Origin: Turnera subulata
Taxonomy: Eukaryota > Streptophyta > Magnoliopsida > Malpighiales > Passifloraceae
Assembly: GCA_028386065.3 (NCBI GenBank)
Contig: JAKUCV010006149.1
Location: 124,001 to 188,000 of the forward strand
DNA: 64,000 nt
Direction of reading: 5' to 3'
The notes under the pieces are model-generated. The model did no database searches. It was not told the DNA's origin and saw only the letters and a program-made list of their open reading frames with translations. Below are positions 11,460 to 24,221 of the stretch, piece by piece. Every line of letters begins with the position of its first letter. Positions within the stretch are counted from its first letter, which is position 1. The position numbers were made by a program, and so were the translations under genes.

Positions 11460-13130
11460 ATAATAATCCATGGGACTGCGTCGAGCTTATTTTTCTAGTT
11501 AATTCTTAAGTATTTTAAATTACTACCATTGGATGCAAAAAAAGGAAGACGGAGATTACTTTGACAAATTCCATCTTGTTATACTCCCAAACTAGACAGG
11601 GGCCCAATCCTTGTCCGTACACCCACACTCAGGGTATTAGGAGTTAATATTACAATGGGAGTGGCGCGTATGTAATTGTACCCCAACCCCACTCGGGTCC
11701 TCCTCTTGGTGGTGACTACCCCCTCCCCCAAGCTTTTACTAATTAGCATAAAAAGAAAAAAAAAAAATGCAACGTATTTTGGTTGCTTGTTCTATTATTA
11801 TTCCTTGTAGGAATTTGGAGTACGTAGGTAAAGAATGTATGTGCTATCTGCCTGGTTCCTGCTTTGCTATCTATCATTTGCTTAGTTATTATGTAGGAAC
11901 CAGTTGGGAGAGCAAATAAAAGCTAATTTTGGTCGATTTCCATGCGAAAATAACAAATTTCCGGGGATAGAAGAGTGCATATGTTATAAGGAGCATAGAG
12001 GTTAAAACTTAAAACCCTTATATTGAAGTGACTGACTCAGACATGATGAATCTTATACCAACCAACGTGCTTCTTCTGGTTCAGGTTTTGAAAAACCATT
12101 GAGCTTGTCTTTATGGTAGCTGCTTCCTTTTACAGTTTCCATTTCATGTGTTCTTGGTGTTGTTTTCATGGATTTTTATCTTTGTATGTATCTTGAAGCC
12201 TCTTCTTCATGGTTTTCCTGTGATCAAATTAACCAAAATTGTTGATGTTAGTGGGTCACATCTTCACTTTTTTTTCCTCTATAAACTATTCTCTCGAATT
12301 TATATTCATATGTTGGTCAATTCATGAAAACAATAAAAAAGTCAAGATGCAAATAATCAACTGGTTACACCAAACCAAAATCGAGGGCCTATATTAGAAT
12401 GGGTCGGCTACTGTGGGCTCAGTGGTTGCTAGTTGCTGTGGACGGTTGCCAGTTGCTGCGGGCTTAAGGACAATTGTCAGTTCCCAGTTGTTGTCATTAG
12501 ATGAGAGCAACTGCTAGTTGTTGTGATTAAATGAGAGAAACTGCTAGATGTTGTGAGGGATGAGAACGATTGCCGAATGAAGATTTGAAGTGGATGCCGA
12601 CGATTGGAATATGGTGGATATCTTATCCAGATGATTCTGGATTTAAGTTTGACAGTTTGTTGGATTTTAAAAATTAAACAAGGTTATCTTGATTTTATCT
12701 ATCTATTACACTTTGAATATCTCCTATATAAGGCAGTTGATAAGGCTTGTATGATATTCAATGATCAATCAAAAACACATTATCTTTTTACTAGTTTACT
12801 CTATTACTCACTAGCGTAGAATTACTATGTCTTCCTTAGTATAACATAGCTCAGAAAATCAAAACACCAAAACCCAGTACAGGGCGCTTGACATCAGTTC
12901 GTTCGGCCCTACAATGGTCGGATTCGGTGGTCGGTTTGGGCTTTCAACGGTCGGATCGGCAAGTCAGTACCAAAACTCGGTCCAGGACGTGCGACACCAT
13001 CCGTTCGGCCTATCAACAGGTCGGATCCGGTAAAACCGTTGGTCGCTCGCTGTTTGAACATCAACCACGCATAAAGGTGCCACATTCCTTCTATGAAGGC
13101 TTGATATAGTGGGAAGGGCATAATTAAAGA
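11460..13130. other. Intergenic region without a recognised gene
   Basis: It holds imperfect repeats of TTGCTAGTTGCTGTG at 12425-12560. At 12890-13060 is a GC-rich stretch with repeated CGGTCGGATC-like words and inverted copies of CGTTCGGCC. A TATA-like CTATATAAGGC at about 12723 could belong to a decayed LTR. None of this is conclusive. Confidence 0.35.
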
Positions 13131-13580
13131 CTCTCTATAAAAAGTTAAGTATCTGTAGTCCTACTTTTAATTTCCATAGATGCTTCCAATTGAAAGTATG
13201 TTCATGGGAGCTGGACATGAAAGTTTCTCTAATCTAACAAAGCCTACCATAACTAGATTTCATAGTGAATAATCCAAAATTGTTATAGAGTCAAACCAAG
13301 TGATCTGGACAGTCTGGAGGGCCAAATGGAATCAGCTCAATAGCTTCTTTGTCAACATGCTGGAAAATAGACAGAGCTTGGAGATTTCGGGTGTGATCCC
13401 CATTCCTTAAATCACTTACCATGTTGTACGGTCAATTAAGTGGCCTGCGAGTATTGAGAGTGAAACGGTCAAGGGATGAAAACATATCAGTTAGTGGCCC
13501 GATTCCTTCAAAGAAAAATTCAAAAAATTGGCTTGGTTTGAACAAGAGTACTATCTAGTATGGTCTAGAAGGAAGAACAA

Positions 13581-15312
13581 TTGAACCAAGAAAGACAATC
13601 ATGGAATGTTCAATTCCGCAAATTTCCAACTGCGCAGCCATATCCACGTTTTATTTATGAAGATAGTCTAAGTCCAATCAAAATGTGGGTCGAGCAGTCA
13701 GAGGAGTCGAAGTTACCATTTTACTTACCCAAAGTACATGGTGGTCTCGGTTTCAGGAACCCCGAGCTCTTTAACACCGCACTCCTCGCTAGACTATTGA
13801 AGACTTACGCAACAGCCAGAATCATTATAGGTACAGGTGTTGAAGGGGAAATACTTCCCCAAGGTGTGATTTTTGAAAGGCAAAGAAGGGGTAGCGTGCT
13901 TCGTGGACATGGAATAGTCTTTTGGAAGGAAGGAACCTTTTAGAGAGTGGCATGCGGAAGGAGATTGGGGATGGTGCTCGAACCATGATCTGGCAGGATC
14001 ACTGGCTTCAGTTTGAGCCATTAAAAATCACCACAGCCCCCTCGCCAGACCAACTGTTTCGCTCAGTTAATACTCTATTACTACCAGATGGGCGACACTG
14101 AAACTTTGCCCTATTATCATCACTCTTTTCACCTGAGGACAAAGAGTGCATTGAGTGGATTATCCTGGCTCCTGGAGTTCCGGACACTCTTGTCTAGCAT
14201 TACCATCTTTCTAGACAGTATATAGTCCGTACTAGCTGCAGGAAACTTTTGTCGAGCCACATTTCTTACAGCCTTCACTTCAACATTGGTGCATCAGCGA
14301 GCATTTCTGAGGAGGCATGACTGATCATATGGAAGCTTCAAATACCGCCCAAGTTTCAAAAATTTATTTTGAGAGCAATGGATAATGGGTGGGCAGTAAA
14401 TAATAATTTACAAAAGAAGGGTATGGTCATTGATCCTTCTTGCCCCGTTTGAGGGCTTGAACCAGAAACAATTGAACATATGCTTTTCCTATGCCCACAC
14501 GCAGTTGCCTCTTGGTTTGGCTCTGATATGGACTACAGACCATGCCCCATTGGTTTCCTGAAATTTGCTATTTGGTGGTCCTCGCGTGTATCAAGTTTAT
14601 CTAGTGAGCTTAGACTACTACATCTTAAGAAGGTGGCATTTTTATACTGGAATATATGGAGGGAGCATAATAATTATATGTTTGAGGGTGTTACACCGAC
14701 ACCACACACTACTATCTCCCATGTGCCAAGGCAGTTCTCAGAGGGGCCTGGGAGCTTACCCTTTATTCGTAATGCCGCCTTACCACCGGCAGTGAACATC
14801 TCCGAGTTTGATGTCTGGCAACCACCAAAAATTGGGGTTAAAATAAACTCCGACGTATCTTTTGTTACCCCTCAGCTACCAGTTAGCATTGGCATTGTTT
14901 GCAGGAATATAGCAGGATAGGTTATAGATGGTGTGGAGCTTCACCCATCCGCAACAACAACCGAAGCATTGGCGATTAGGGAAGCAGTCCTCCTAGCTTC
15001 ATCTAGGGCCTATCCTCAAGTCATAATCGAGACTGATTCCAAAGTGTGTGTTGACGCGCTACTGGGTAACACTCCTACCCATCATCATTCGCTCCATCTT
15101 AGTCGACATACTATGTTGTATTGCTTCAAAGAATATCCAAGTCCTTTCCTGTACTTGCAATGCAAATAGAGTAGCTGATTAGGTTTCTAAGGTTGCCAGG
15201 TTGAGGCAGTGCCCCTATCATTGGGTGCTTGCTCCGCCACTTAGTCTAGCTGATCTTTTGTACTAGGATTTTTACTAGTTAATGAAATTATCTACCCCGC
15301 GACCAAAAAAAA
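13581..15312 (+). pseudogene. Decayed non-LTR retrotransposon (L1-type LINE) 3' half: zf-RVT and RNase H
   Basis: Continuous homology through several stops. The zf-RVT region (KVHGGLGFRNPELFN near 13730, IPPKFQKFILRAMDNGW near 14345, CPVxGLEPETIEHMLFLCPHA near 14440-14500) is followed by an RNase H-like domain (KINSDVS near 14845, ATTTEALAIREAV near 14950, IIETDSKVCVDALLG near 15025). The reverse transcriptase that should precede is missing. The 3' end is ..TTAATGAAATTATCTACCCCG followed by an A run at about 15304-15312. In-frame stops fall mostly where the family has Trp or Cys. No start or target duplication was found. Confidence 0.75.
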
Positions 15313-15426
15313 GTCACCATTTTATTCATCTTTCCATGGTAGTAGTTTTTTAAGAAAAAAATACATTCTAGGAACCACTCACTAACTCCACCCAAAATGA
15401 GGTTAGAAACTATTATGGTATTAAAA

Positions 15427-15682
15427 GGATTAAAGCCTTTTTTCGTCCCTGTGTTAGGCCATAAAGTTGAAAGCCATCCCTGTATTGCTTTTGGCTTGTT
15501 TGCATCCCTCTGTTCGTGGATTTTGGCTTGTTTTCATCCCTCCAAGTAGGCCAAAAATGCCAACACAAGGATGAAAATAAGCCAAAATCCAGAAACAGAG
15601 GGATGAAAACAGGCCAAAGTCTAATATAAGGATAAGTTCCAACTTTGAAGTCTAATACAAGGATGAAAAAAGACTTTAATCC
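15427..15682. mobile_element. Fold-back MITE (Mutator-like) with 10-bp target duplication
   Basis: A 256-bp near-palindrome. Both ends read GGATTAAAG(C/T)CTTTTTTC inward, flanked by a perfect GGTATTAAAA duplication (15417-15426 and 15683-15692). The arms are built from repeated TTTTCATCC(C/T)TGT-like words. Non-coding. Confidence 0.82.
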
Positions 15683-15801
15683 GGTATTAAAATCCTTAAC
15701 CCAATGTTTTCTCCTTGTACACCCAAACTACCTTACCACCTACTAGAAAAAAAAAAACAAAAAGAGAAGAAGAAGAATTGTTCCTTCTATTCTATCGAAA
15801 A

Positions 15802-15876
15802 ATGGGTGCTGAGGCTTCTAAGCAGATGGCAAGGCGCAAAGCAATCGAAGCAGAGAAGAAAGCTTTCCCAGGGTAG
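15802..15876 (+). other. Short frame, possible first exon of an unknown gene
   Basis: ATG followed by 24 codons (MGAEASKQMARRKAIEAEKK..) with an amphipathic, basic character, ending in TAG that overlaps a possible splice donor (CCCAG/GGTAGG). I do not recognise it and no downstream exon is visible, so it may be a relic. Confidence 0.2.
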
Positions 15877-16137
15877 GATGTGACTACCATCGCATCCACC
15901 TAACACCAAGAATTGGATGGCGGGTCGTCTAGGCCCAGAAAAGGTACATATCTACCAACCATATTGTAATAATATTTATATATGTACAATAATATATTAT
16001 GGGATTATCTTAATTCTTTTGCTTGCAATCTCAACCGCTACGCTACAGACATGAAAGAATTTTCTGAGTTTCCCAACTCACAAGCAGAAACATAGGTAGA
16101 CCCACACACCACCCCATTATTAACCAGAGATCAAGGC

Positions 16138-16960
16138 CACAAAATTTATTAATTGGTCCTATATAAATTCCACACACACACACCATTGTCTTCTCCTCAG
16201 TTCACCCCCTTTACTGTACATATCAATATCATCTTTAAACCAAAGAGGGGAATTTCATGTGCTCTATACTGTATACAGTTGAGGCTTCACTGTCTTTAGA
16301 AGGTACATAGGTGTTAATTAAGATCGATGACTGGTGGTGGGTTTATTGTGGATGACAAATTCTGCTAGCTTCCAAGAAGAGATCACCAAGCCAAGATCTG
16401 TGTATGTGTTCTACCAGTACCACTCAGGAGGAGATGGGTTCATCTTATGCATATATATTAATCCGACCTAGTCCATATTAACCCGATATAACCAATACGA
16501 GCCCAACTAGGCGTGAACGAGATATATCTGGCCAAATTTAAATTAGCCCATATGAGCCCAACTAGTTCTGCATAGTTTGGGCTATGTTGAGCTTATCTAA
16601 ACCCACTCACCACCACATTATTAAACAAGGGATGAGGGCCACAAATTTATTAATTGGTCCTAAATTCCACACATACACACCATTGTCTTTTCTTCAGTTC
16701 ACCCCTTTACTATACATATCATCTTTAAACCAAAGAGGGAAATTTCATGTGCTCTGTACTATATATAATTGAGGCTTCACTGTCTTTGGAAGGTACGTAG
16801 GTATTAATTAAGATCGATAACTGGTGGTAGTGGGTTTATCGTGAATGACAAATTCTGCTAGCTTCCAAGAAGAGATCACCAACCCAAGACCTCTGTATGT
16901 ATGTGTTCTACCAGTACCACCCAGGAGGAGATGGGTTCATCTTCCGCATATATATGATTC
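16138..16960 (+). repeat. Tandem duplication of about 480-bp spacing in an unidentified plant segment
   Basis: 16138-16447 and 16620-16947 are similar over their length (AATTTATTAATTGGTCCTA.., ..ATTTCATGTGCTCT.., ..GAGGAGATGGGTTCATCTT). Each contains the same short coding-like stretch (TNSASFQEEIT.. in the second copy). Confidence 0.7.
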
Positions 16961-17729
16961 CCAGTCCGTTATATTGATGAGCTTGTACGTTCTCATGGAT
17001 GCCACTGCAAAATGCCTCCTCACCCTCCTTCCAAATCCCAAGGTTAGTTGAGCATTAATTAATGCTTCCTGTCTATGTATTAATTATTCACCACTTCTGC
17101 TTGTGCTTGCATTTCGCTCGCTACTATCAACTTAACTAGGTGGATGCTCTATCTTCGCCATTTTTAGCTTGTAGACATTAAAAACCATATATGCTTGCAA
17201 GCTGCACATACGGATCCCCAAAAGCCTCTGGAGCTAGCTAATGTCTAATAATCAAGACCAATATCTGCTCTTCTTTTGTTCTCCTATAATGCCATGGCAA
17301 TTAATGTACGTACTTAATTTTTCCTGGCATTTATCAATTAATCCTGTAACAATCTCCTCTCTCTGGCTTTACTCTTTAACATTTAGAAACTTCTCGATAA
17401 CTGGTATCCTTGAGTTGGGACTAATTTCTTGTCTCCACCCAGATGTATAATAATAAGGTATTATGTTATTACTCTATACATATTGCTGCATGCCTCTATG
17501 TTTTTCCCTCCATCCTTAGAACAGGATTAATTGTAATAAGAAACGACTAGATAACCTTTTTTTTTTTGGTCCGAAAAGGTAGGGATGGGAGAACACAAGA
17601 AACTAGTCGAAGAGGGTCAAATCAAATAAAGTACAATATTGATTTTTCAGAGGCATCTATCTCAAAAGAGTTCTTGCTTGCATGCTGGCCCCCAATCCCA
17701 ATAGATTGTTCCTACTTGCAGGTCAGCCA
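16840..17729 (+). repeat. Copy A of a dispersed ~0.8-kb segment shared with 26700-27490
   Basis: Collinear with 26700-27490 through coding-like (CCAAGACCTCTGTATGT, GGAGATGGGTTCATCTTCCG) and non-coding parts to CTACTTGCAGGT(C/G)AGCCA. The Copia element interrupts it exactly at AGCCA, and the match resumes at 22495 (AGCCAAAACCAACTAAC). I do not recognise the parent gene. Copy A has a few bases more than copy B in the putative exon, which shifts its frame. Confidence 0.75.
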
Positions 17730-17937
17730 TGTTAGTATGTGATAGTCATGATCCTGAAACCTAGAATAATTATCCTACCTTATCTTCCTCATGTTGTATT
17801 AGACCTCTATTCTTTGTATACTTCTAATAGCTTTGTAACTTGTACATTGTTCTGTTAGTATTTAATACACTACAATGGCTAGGTTTCAGTAGTTGATTTA
17901 TAATCATCAAGTGTATTCTATATTCTATACTTCTACA
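17730..17937 (+). repeat. Copia 1 5' LTR
   Basis: TGTTAGTATG..ACTTCTACA, 208 bp. Confidence 0.93.
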
Positions 17938-17950
17938 TGGTAGCGGAGCC
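17938..17950 (+). promoter_or_regulatory. Primer-binding site of Copia 1
   Basis: TGGTAGCGGAGCC immediately follows the LTR, a variant of the common plant initiator tRNA-Met complement. Confidence 0.75.
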
Positions 17951-18010
17951 TCTTGCTTAACCGCTTACTAAAAATCCTAGTTTTTTTTTTCTTATTCCTC
18001 TGCCGCCTCC

Positions 18011-21000
18011 ATGGAGTCTCCCAAATCTTCTAGTTCCAAAAATAACTCCTCTACCTCTAACCTCAACTCTGCAACTGTCGCGGATGCTGTTCCACAGCCT
18101 GGGTCTGTGCAATCTCTGAGCAACTGTCACCATGCTGTCTGCATTCAACCCACCCATCACAATTATGTTTTTTAGCGTGCGCAGATGGAACCATACTTAG
18201 CAGGAGAAGGGGTACTCGGGTATGTCAATGGCTCCTTTTCGTGTCCTGCTCCTACTATTCTTGATGATAAGGGTGTTGATAAACCCAATCCGGCTTATGG
18301 CCTGTGGATCCAACATGATCAGACCATTCTGAGTTACATCAACTCTTCTCTGGCAGTTGAGATTTTTCCCACGGTTGTTGGAAAATATACGTCCAAGGAT
18401 GCATAGGATGCCTTGGAGACATCTTTGGCCTCATCCAATCAGGCCCGGCGTATGGCAATCCACTCTGCTTTGCAACAAATCTCCCAGCATCCGGAGGAAC
18501 CAGTTATGCAATATTTGACTCGTGCAAAAAGCCTCTCTGATGAACTTGCTGCGAGTGGCCAGGCAATGACTGCCACTGATTTCCAGATAAGTTTGATTCG
18601 TGGTCTTCAACCTGATCTTAAAACCTTTGCTACTACTGTTACTGCTAGACCAGAACCTCTTTCCTTTGCAGAGTTACAGGGGGCGCTCATGAGCTTTGAA
18701 TTTTTACATAATGATCCCTTGAAATCTCTTGCTTTGGAGATTTCTGGTACTCCAACGCATACACAGCACCATCTTGTCCCTGTAGTTCAGCCTTCTGCCC
18801 ATGTTGCGCAGAAACAAAGCTTTCCTCCTTCGCAGTGAGGTGGTCGAGGAAAAGGCTGCCATAAGTACAAACATCAGTCTTATGACAATAGTCCTTCTCG
18901 GCAACCAGACTCTAACAGGCCACGGTGCCAGATTTGTAGCAAGTGGGGCCATACTACCCAAAAATGCTACCAGCGTTACTCAACTGCTTCAGCTCATACT
19001 GTTTCCCATTCATCCACACCTTACTCGGTTGATTCATGGTTTCCTGATACGGGGGCAACTCATCATGTTACTCCGGATTCAACCACACTTCATCCTTACA
19101 ATGAGTACTCTGGAGGCGATACAGTTCAGGTTGGTAATGGGAACGAATTGGCAATTGCGGGAGTAGGTAATTCTATCATCCCTACATCCTCACGATCTTT
19201 GCTTGTTAATCATGTTCTTCATGTCCCGAAAATTACTAAATCTCTTCTTTCAGTTCAATAGTTTGCTAGGGATAATGATGTTTTCTTTGAGTTTCACCCT
19301 GACCTATTTTTTTATTAAGGATCGTACCAACAAGCAAACCCTGCTTACCGGCCAGAGTGATCATGGCCTCTACACTTTTAATGCCTCGTCTTCTCCGAGC
19401 AGTTCTCAGGTGTTGTCCATCGTGAAGGTTGACGAGAACACATGGCATTAGAGGCTTGAGCACCCACATCTTCAAGTTCAAAAGCATCTTCTCAATAAAT
19501 TTAGGCTTCCAGTTGTTTCTGCATCTCGTTTTCATTCTTGTGTTTCATGCCCTATGGGCAAATCTTCCCGTACTCATTTGTCTTTGTCTTCGTCCAGTGC
19601 CAATAAACCTTTGGAACTTATTTTTATAGATGTTTGGGGACCATCCCCGTATCCTAGTATTGATGGTTCGAAGTACTATGTTATATTTTTGGATGCTTTT
19701 AGCAAGTATATTTGGTTTTATATCATTAAACGCAAGTCTGATGTTTTTGCAATTTTTCAACGTTTTCAAGCACATGTTGAACGGTTCTTTAACTTAAAAA
19801 TTAAAAGTGCTCAAAGTGATTGGGGAGGGGAATATCGTTCCTTGCATAACTGGTTTCAACAATGTGGAATATTGCATCGAATTCAATGTCCTCATACCTA
19901 TGAACAACAAGGGTCTGTTGAAAGAAGGCACAGACATATTGTTGAAACCGGATTAACTTTGATGGCCACTGCAAAACTCCCCCCTCAATACTGGACTTTT
20001 GCCTTAGAAACAACAGTCTTTTTGATAAATAGGCTACCCACACGAGTTTTACAGAATCATTCTCCCTATGAAACTCTTTTTGGCGTCAGCCCGGATTATG
20101 ATTTTTTAAAGATTTTTGGGTGTCTTTGTTATCCCTATCTTCGTCCTTATCAAAAACATAAGTTTACATATCACTCATCTCCTTGCGTCTTCTTAGGGTA
20201 TAGTACGTCTCACAAAGGGTACAAATGCTTAGATTATTCTACAAACAGGATTTACATTGCCCGCCATGTTAAATTTTTTGAACCATTTTTCCATTTCATA
20301 AGTTACATCACCAATCATCTCACGCTCCAGCCTCTGCAGATACGTGGGTATCGGTGCCATTGAGTGTTTTCTTCCCAGCCACGGCAACAACACCTAGTTC
20401 TACTCCAACATTGTCACCTACCCAGCCTATCTTATCTCCGACTACTAACACACCATCATCCTCCCAAGTAGATTTGTCTCCAACGCATAGTCCTCCACAC
20501 TCCTCCAAAACCCAACCACCTCATACCAATCCACCTATCTCTCCTCACCATTTATCCTTCCCATCACCTATAATTCCAAACACGTCTCCTCCCACTCCTT
20601 TATCTCCTGAAACTCCTGATTCTTTCCCATCACCTGCAACTGCACCCGAAATCCAACCAACTCAGATGACTTTACGTCCAAACCCCAAACAAGTCCAACG
20701 GTATTCACCTTCTAATTACACAGCTCAAAAGCAAACTGTTCCCATTACAGAACCAACTAGTTTCACAGAGGCAAACAAACACAAAGTGTGGAAGGATGCC
20801 ATGCAGGAAGAGCTTAATGCCCTCATTCAGAATAATACATGGTCCCTGGTTCCGTATCATCAAGCCATGAATCTGGTTGGTAATAAGTGAGTTTATAGGA
20901 TAAAGAGAAAAGCAAATGGTGCAGTTGAGCGTTATAAAGCCAGGCTTGTTGCCAAGGGCTTTCATCAACGCGAAGGTATTGACTTCAAGGAGATATTCAG

Positions 21001-22321
21001 CCCAGTTGTGAAACCAACAACAATTCGGGCTGTTCTTGGCTATGCAGTTTCCTGTGGTTGGGGTATTCAGCAACTTAATGTTCGAAACGCCTTTCTTCAT
21101 GGTATTGTAGAGGAGGCAGTGTTCATGCAGCAACCACAAGGTTTTTACGTACCTGACAAGCCTAATCATGTGTGCCGTTTGAACAAGTCTCTATACGGAC
21201 TCAAACAGGCACCACGGGCTTGGTACAAGCGTCATAGTGACTATCTTGTTACTCTGGGTTTTAGTGTTTCACGTTCTGATTCCTCCCTACTGATATATTA
21301 ACATGCTTCAATTGTGTCTTATATATTGATCTATGTCGATGATATCTTAGTTACAGGGAATAATCCGGTGTTTCTCCAACGGTTGCTTCACAACTTGAGT
21401 GCCGAGTTCTCCTTGCGCGATTTGGGATCTGTGAACTACGGCATTGAACTTACACCAAATAAAGATGGGCTTCTGCTAACTCAGAAAAAGTATATTCTAG
21501 ATCTCCTCAAGAAGGCAGGCATGGAAGATTGCAAAGCTCTTCAAACTCCTGCCTCAACCAGTAAAATGCTCACTCGGCATCAAGGCCATGAGTTCTATGA
21601 TCCAACAGCCTATAGACAACTAGTGGGATCTCTTCAATATCTAGGCCTAACACGCCCTGATATCATCTATGCAGTGAACAAAGTGAGCCAGTTTATGCAA
21701 TGTCCAACTGATGATCATTACCAGGCTGTGAAACGCATACTCCGATATCTAAAACACACAGCTCATTATGGTCTGCAGCTGTTTCGGCAACAAGCTCCCA
21801 CTCTGCAAGTCTATACTGATGCAGATTGGGGAGGGAGTGTTGATGATGGCAAGTCCACGGGTGGTTACTTGGTGTTCCTCGGCAACAATCTCATTTCATG
21901 GTGTTCTCGCAAACAGCAAACGGTGGCCCGGTCTTCCACTGAGGCTGAATATAAGGCTGTAGCAGATGGATCGGCAGAGGTCCTTTGGATACAATCACTC
22001 CTAGGGGAGTTAGGTATACAGCATTTTGTCCCTATAGTATGGTGTGATAACATCGGTGCAACCTATCTTGCTCATAATCCAGTGCACCACACTCGCACTA
22101 AGCATGTGGTATTGGATTACCATTTTGTTCGCGAGCAGGTTGCCTCCAAACGCTTGCAGATTCAGTATGTAAACAGTGAGGGGCAGCTGGCTGATATCCT
22201 AACAAAACCATTATCAGCCAAACGTTTTCAGACACTACGGCACAAACTGAACCTTCGGTCCTCACCCAGTTCAGTTTGCGGGGGAGTGTTAGTATGTGAT
22301 AGTCATGATCCTGAATCCTAG
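18011..22321 (+). pseudogene. gag-pol: Copia 1 gag-pol polyprotein, multiple stops
   Basis: From ATG 18011. The gag zinc knuckle is CQICSKWGHTTQKC near 18930. The protease has DTGATHH near 19047. The integrase has a zinc-finger region at 19455-19550 and a core with FIDVWGP, SDWGGEY and SVERRHRH at 19620-19940. A Pro/Ser-rich linker with many short repeats spans 20380-20650. RT runs 20790-21480 with LVAKGFHQ and the catalytic YVDD at 21332-21343. RNase H starts at YTDADWGG near 21810. Stops lie at 18173, 18404, 18836, 19259, 19449, 20888 and 21299, and frame changes near 19310 and 20290-20360. The frame ends inside the 3' LTR. Most stops fit C-to-T or G-to-A changes. Confidence 0.9.
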
Positions 22322-22494
22322 AATAGTTATCCTACCTTATCTTCCTCATGTTGTATTAGACCTCTATTCTTTGTATACTTCTAATAGCTTTGTAACTTGT
22401 AGATTGTTCTGTTAGTATTTAATACACTACAATGGCTAGGTTTTAGTAGCCAATTTATAATCATCAAGTGTATTCTATATTCTATACTTCTACA
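22287..22494 (+). repeat. Copia 1 3' LTR
   Basis: 208 bp, preceded by the purine tract TTGCGGGGGAG. Confidence 0.93.
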
Positions 22495-22499
22495 AGCCA

Positions 22500-22829
22500 A
22501 AACCAACTAACAAAACTCTTGGAGTAGTAATTGAACAGCCCCACAATGAGACCCTTTTTTCTCCCGTCTGTACGTGCATCAAACTCTTCAACAAGAGCTC
22601 TACAATATGAACATGTCTTTTTCCATTAGCAAAGTATAAGCAAACTTCTTCTATCGGGTTTCTAAATGAAAATGACAATTAAATTAGGTGAAAAGCAGCG
22701 GTAGTGCCCGATGATAACTTGATCAATGACAAAAGCTTTGCTTCTTCATATATATTTTTTTTTGACAATTTGAGTATGAAATAGTGATCGAATATATATC
22801 TTTGCAAGTATAATCTTGAGGAGGTTGTA
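22500..22829. other. Intergenic stretch without recognised features
   Basis: The first 20 bases continue segment copy A. The rest is AT-rich, non-coding on both strands. Confidence 0.5.
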
Positions 22830-22834
22830 ATGTC

Positions 22835-23033
22835 TGTTAGCAAGTAAAGCGCCGGGAGTAGCCCGCAAATCGGGGAGAAAACAAACGAGACCCAAGTGAG
22901 ATCCATACTCGTGGGCTTGGACACCACAAAGTAACCCAAAACCTTAAGGCTTTGGGTACATGGGTCCATTCCACTTATATTTTACTCACTTCTATCCGAT
23001 GAGGGACAATTACTCATACTTGAACACCCAACA
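22835..23033 (-). repeat. TRIM LTR A
   Basis: 199 bp. Lacks about 9 bp (TGGTCTCTT) present in the other copies. Confidence 0.85.
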
Positions 23034-23323
23034 ATCTCCCCCTCAAGTATGAGTTTCTTCCACATCGGGCTTAGGCATACTCCCCCTAGAACGGAAGCAT
23101 CTTCTGCGACATCCTCAAGAGCCCGCTCCACAACACCAAGCCCGTGTTCAAAGGAGCATGCGCCTGTCAATCTCTTAGGTTTTCAAGAGTCACGCCTTAC
23201 AACTCCACACCTGGGCCTGAAACTAGAATCTCGAGCTTGCTCCACGTGAGGGCAGCAACCACGGGGCAAACCATGTCGCGTATCAATATCAATCACAGCC
23301 GAACCTTCGGCTCCGCTACCACT

Positions 23324-23510
23324 TGTTAGCGAGTAAAGCGCCGGGAATAGCCCGCAAATCGGGGAGAAAACAAACGAGGCCCAAGTGAGATCCACACTCG
23401 TGGGCTTGGACACCACAAAGTAACCCAAAACCTTAAGGCTTTGGGTACATGGGTCCATTCCACTTATATTTTACTCACTTGGTCTTTTTCTATCCGATGT
23501 GGGACAATTA
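23324..23510 (-). repeat. TRIM LTR B, truncated, abutting LTR C
   Basis: Stops at GGGACAATTA. Five bases (AGTCT) then lead directly into LTR C without an internal domain. Confidence 0.82.
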
Positions 23511-23515
23511 AGTCT

Positions 23516-23723
23516 TGTTAGCAAGTAAAGCGCCAGGACTAGCCCGCAAATCGGGGAGAAAACAAATGAGGCCCAAGTGAGATCCACACTCGTGGGCTTG
23601 GACACCACAAAGTAACCCAAAACCTTAAGGCATTGGGTACATGGGTCCATTCCACTTATATTTTACTCACTTGGTCTCTTTCTATCCGATGTGGGACAAT
23701 TACTCATACTTGAACACCCAACA
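23516..23723 (-). repeat. TRIM LTR C
   Basis: 208 bp, complete. Confidence 0.85.
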
Positions 23724-24013
23724 ATCTCCCCCTCAAGTGTGAGTTTCTTCCACATCGGGCTTAGGCATACTCCCCTTACAACGGAAGCATCTTCTGCGAC
23801 ATCCTCAAGAGCCCGCTCCACAACACCAAGCCCGTGTTCAAAGGAGCACGCGCCTGCCAATCTCTTAGGTTTTCAAGAGTCACGCCTTACAACTCCACAC
23901 CTGGGCCTGAAACTGGAATCTCGAGCTCGCTCCACGTGAGGGCAGCAACCACGGGGCAAACCATGTCGCGTATCAATACCAATCACAGCCGAACCTTCGG
24001 CTCCGCTACCACT

Positions 24014-24221
24014 TGTTAGCGAGTAAAGCGCCGGGAGTAGCCCGCAAATCGGGGAGAAAAAAAACGAGGCCCAAGTGAGATCCACACTCGTGGGCTTGGA
24101 CACCACAAAGTAACCCAAAACCTTAAGGCTTTGGGTACATGGGTCCATTCCACTTATATTTTACTCACTTGGTCTCTTTCTATCCGATGTGGGACAATTA
24201 CTCATACTTAAACACCCAACA
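24014..24221 (-). repeat. TRIM LTR D
   Basis: 208 bp. The primer-binding site complement (GGCTCCGCTACCA) is at 23999-24011. Confidence 0.85.

Larger units (their letters stand above)
17730..22494 (+). mobile_element. Complete but decayed Ty1/Copia retrotransposon (Copia 1)
   Basis: 4765 bp with two 208-bp LTRs (17730-17937 and 22287-22494), target duplication AGCCA (17725-17729 and 22495-22499), a primer-binding site directly after the 5' LTR and a purine tract before the 3' LTR. Domain order is gag, protease, integrase, reverse transcriptase, RNase H, which defines Copia. By my count the LTRs differ at 7 of 208 positions, so insertion is fairly recent, yet the reading frame has about seven stops and two frame changes. 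Confidence 0.95.
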
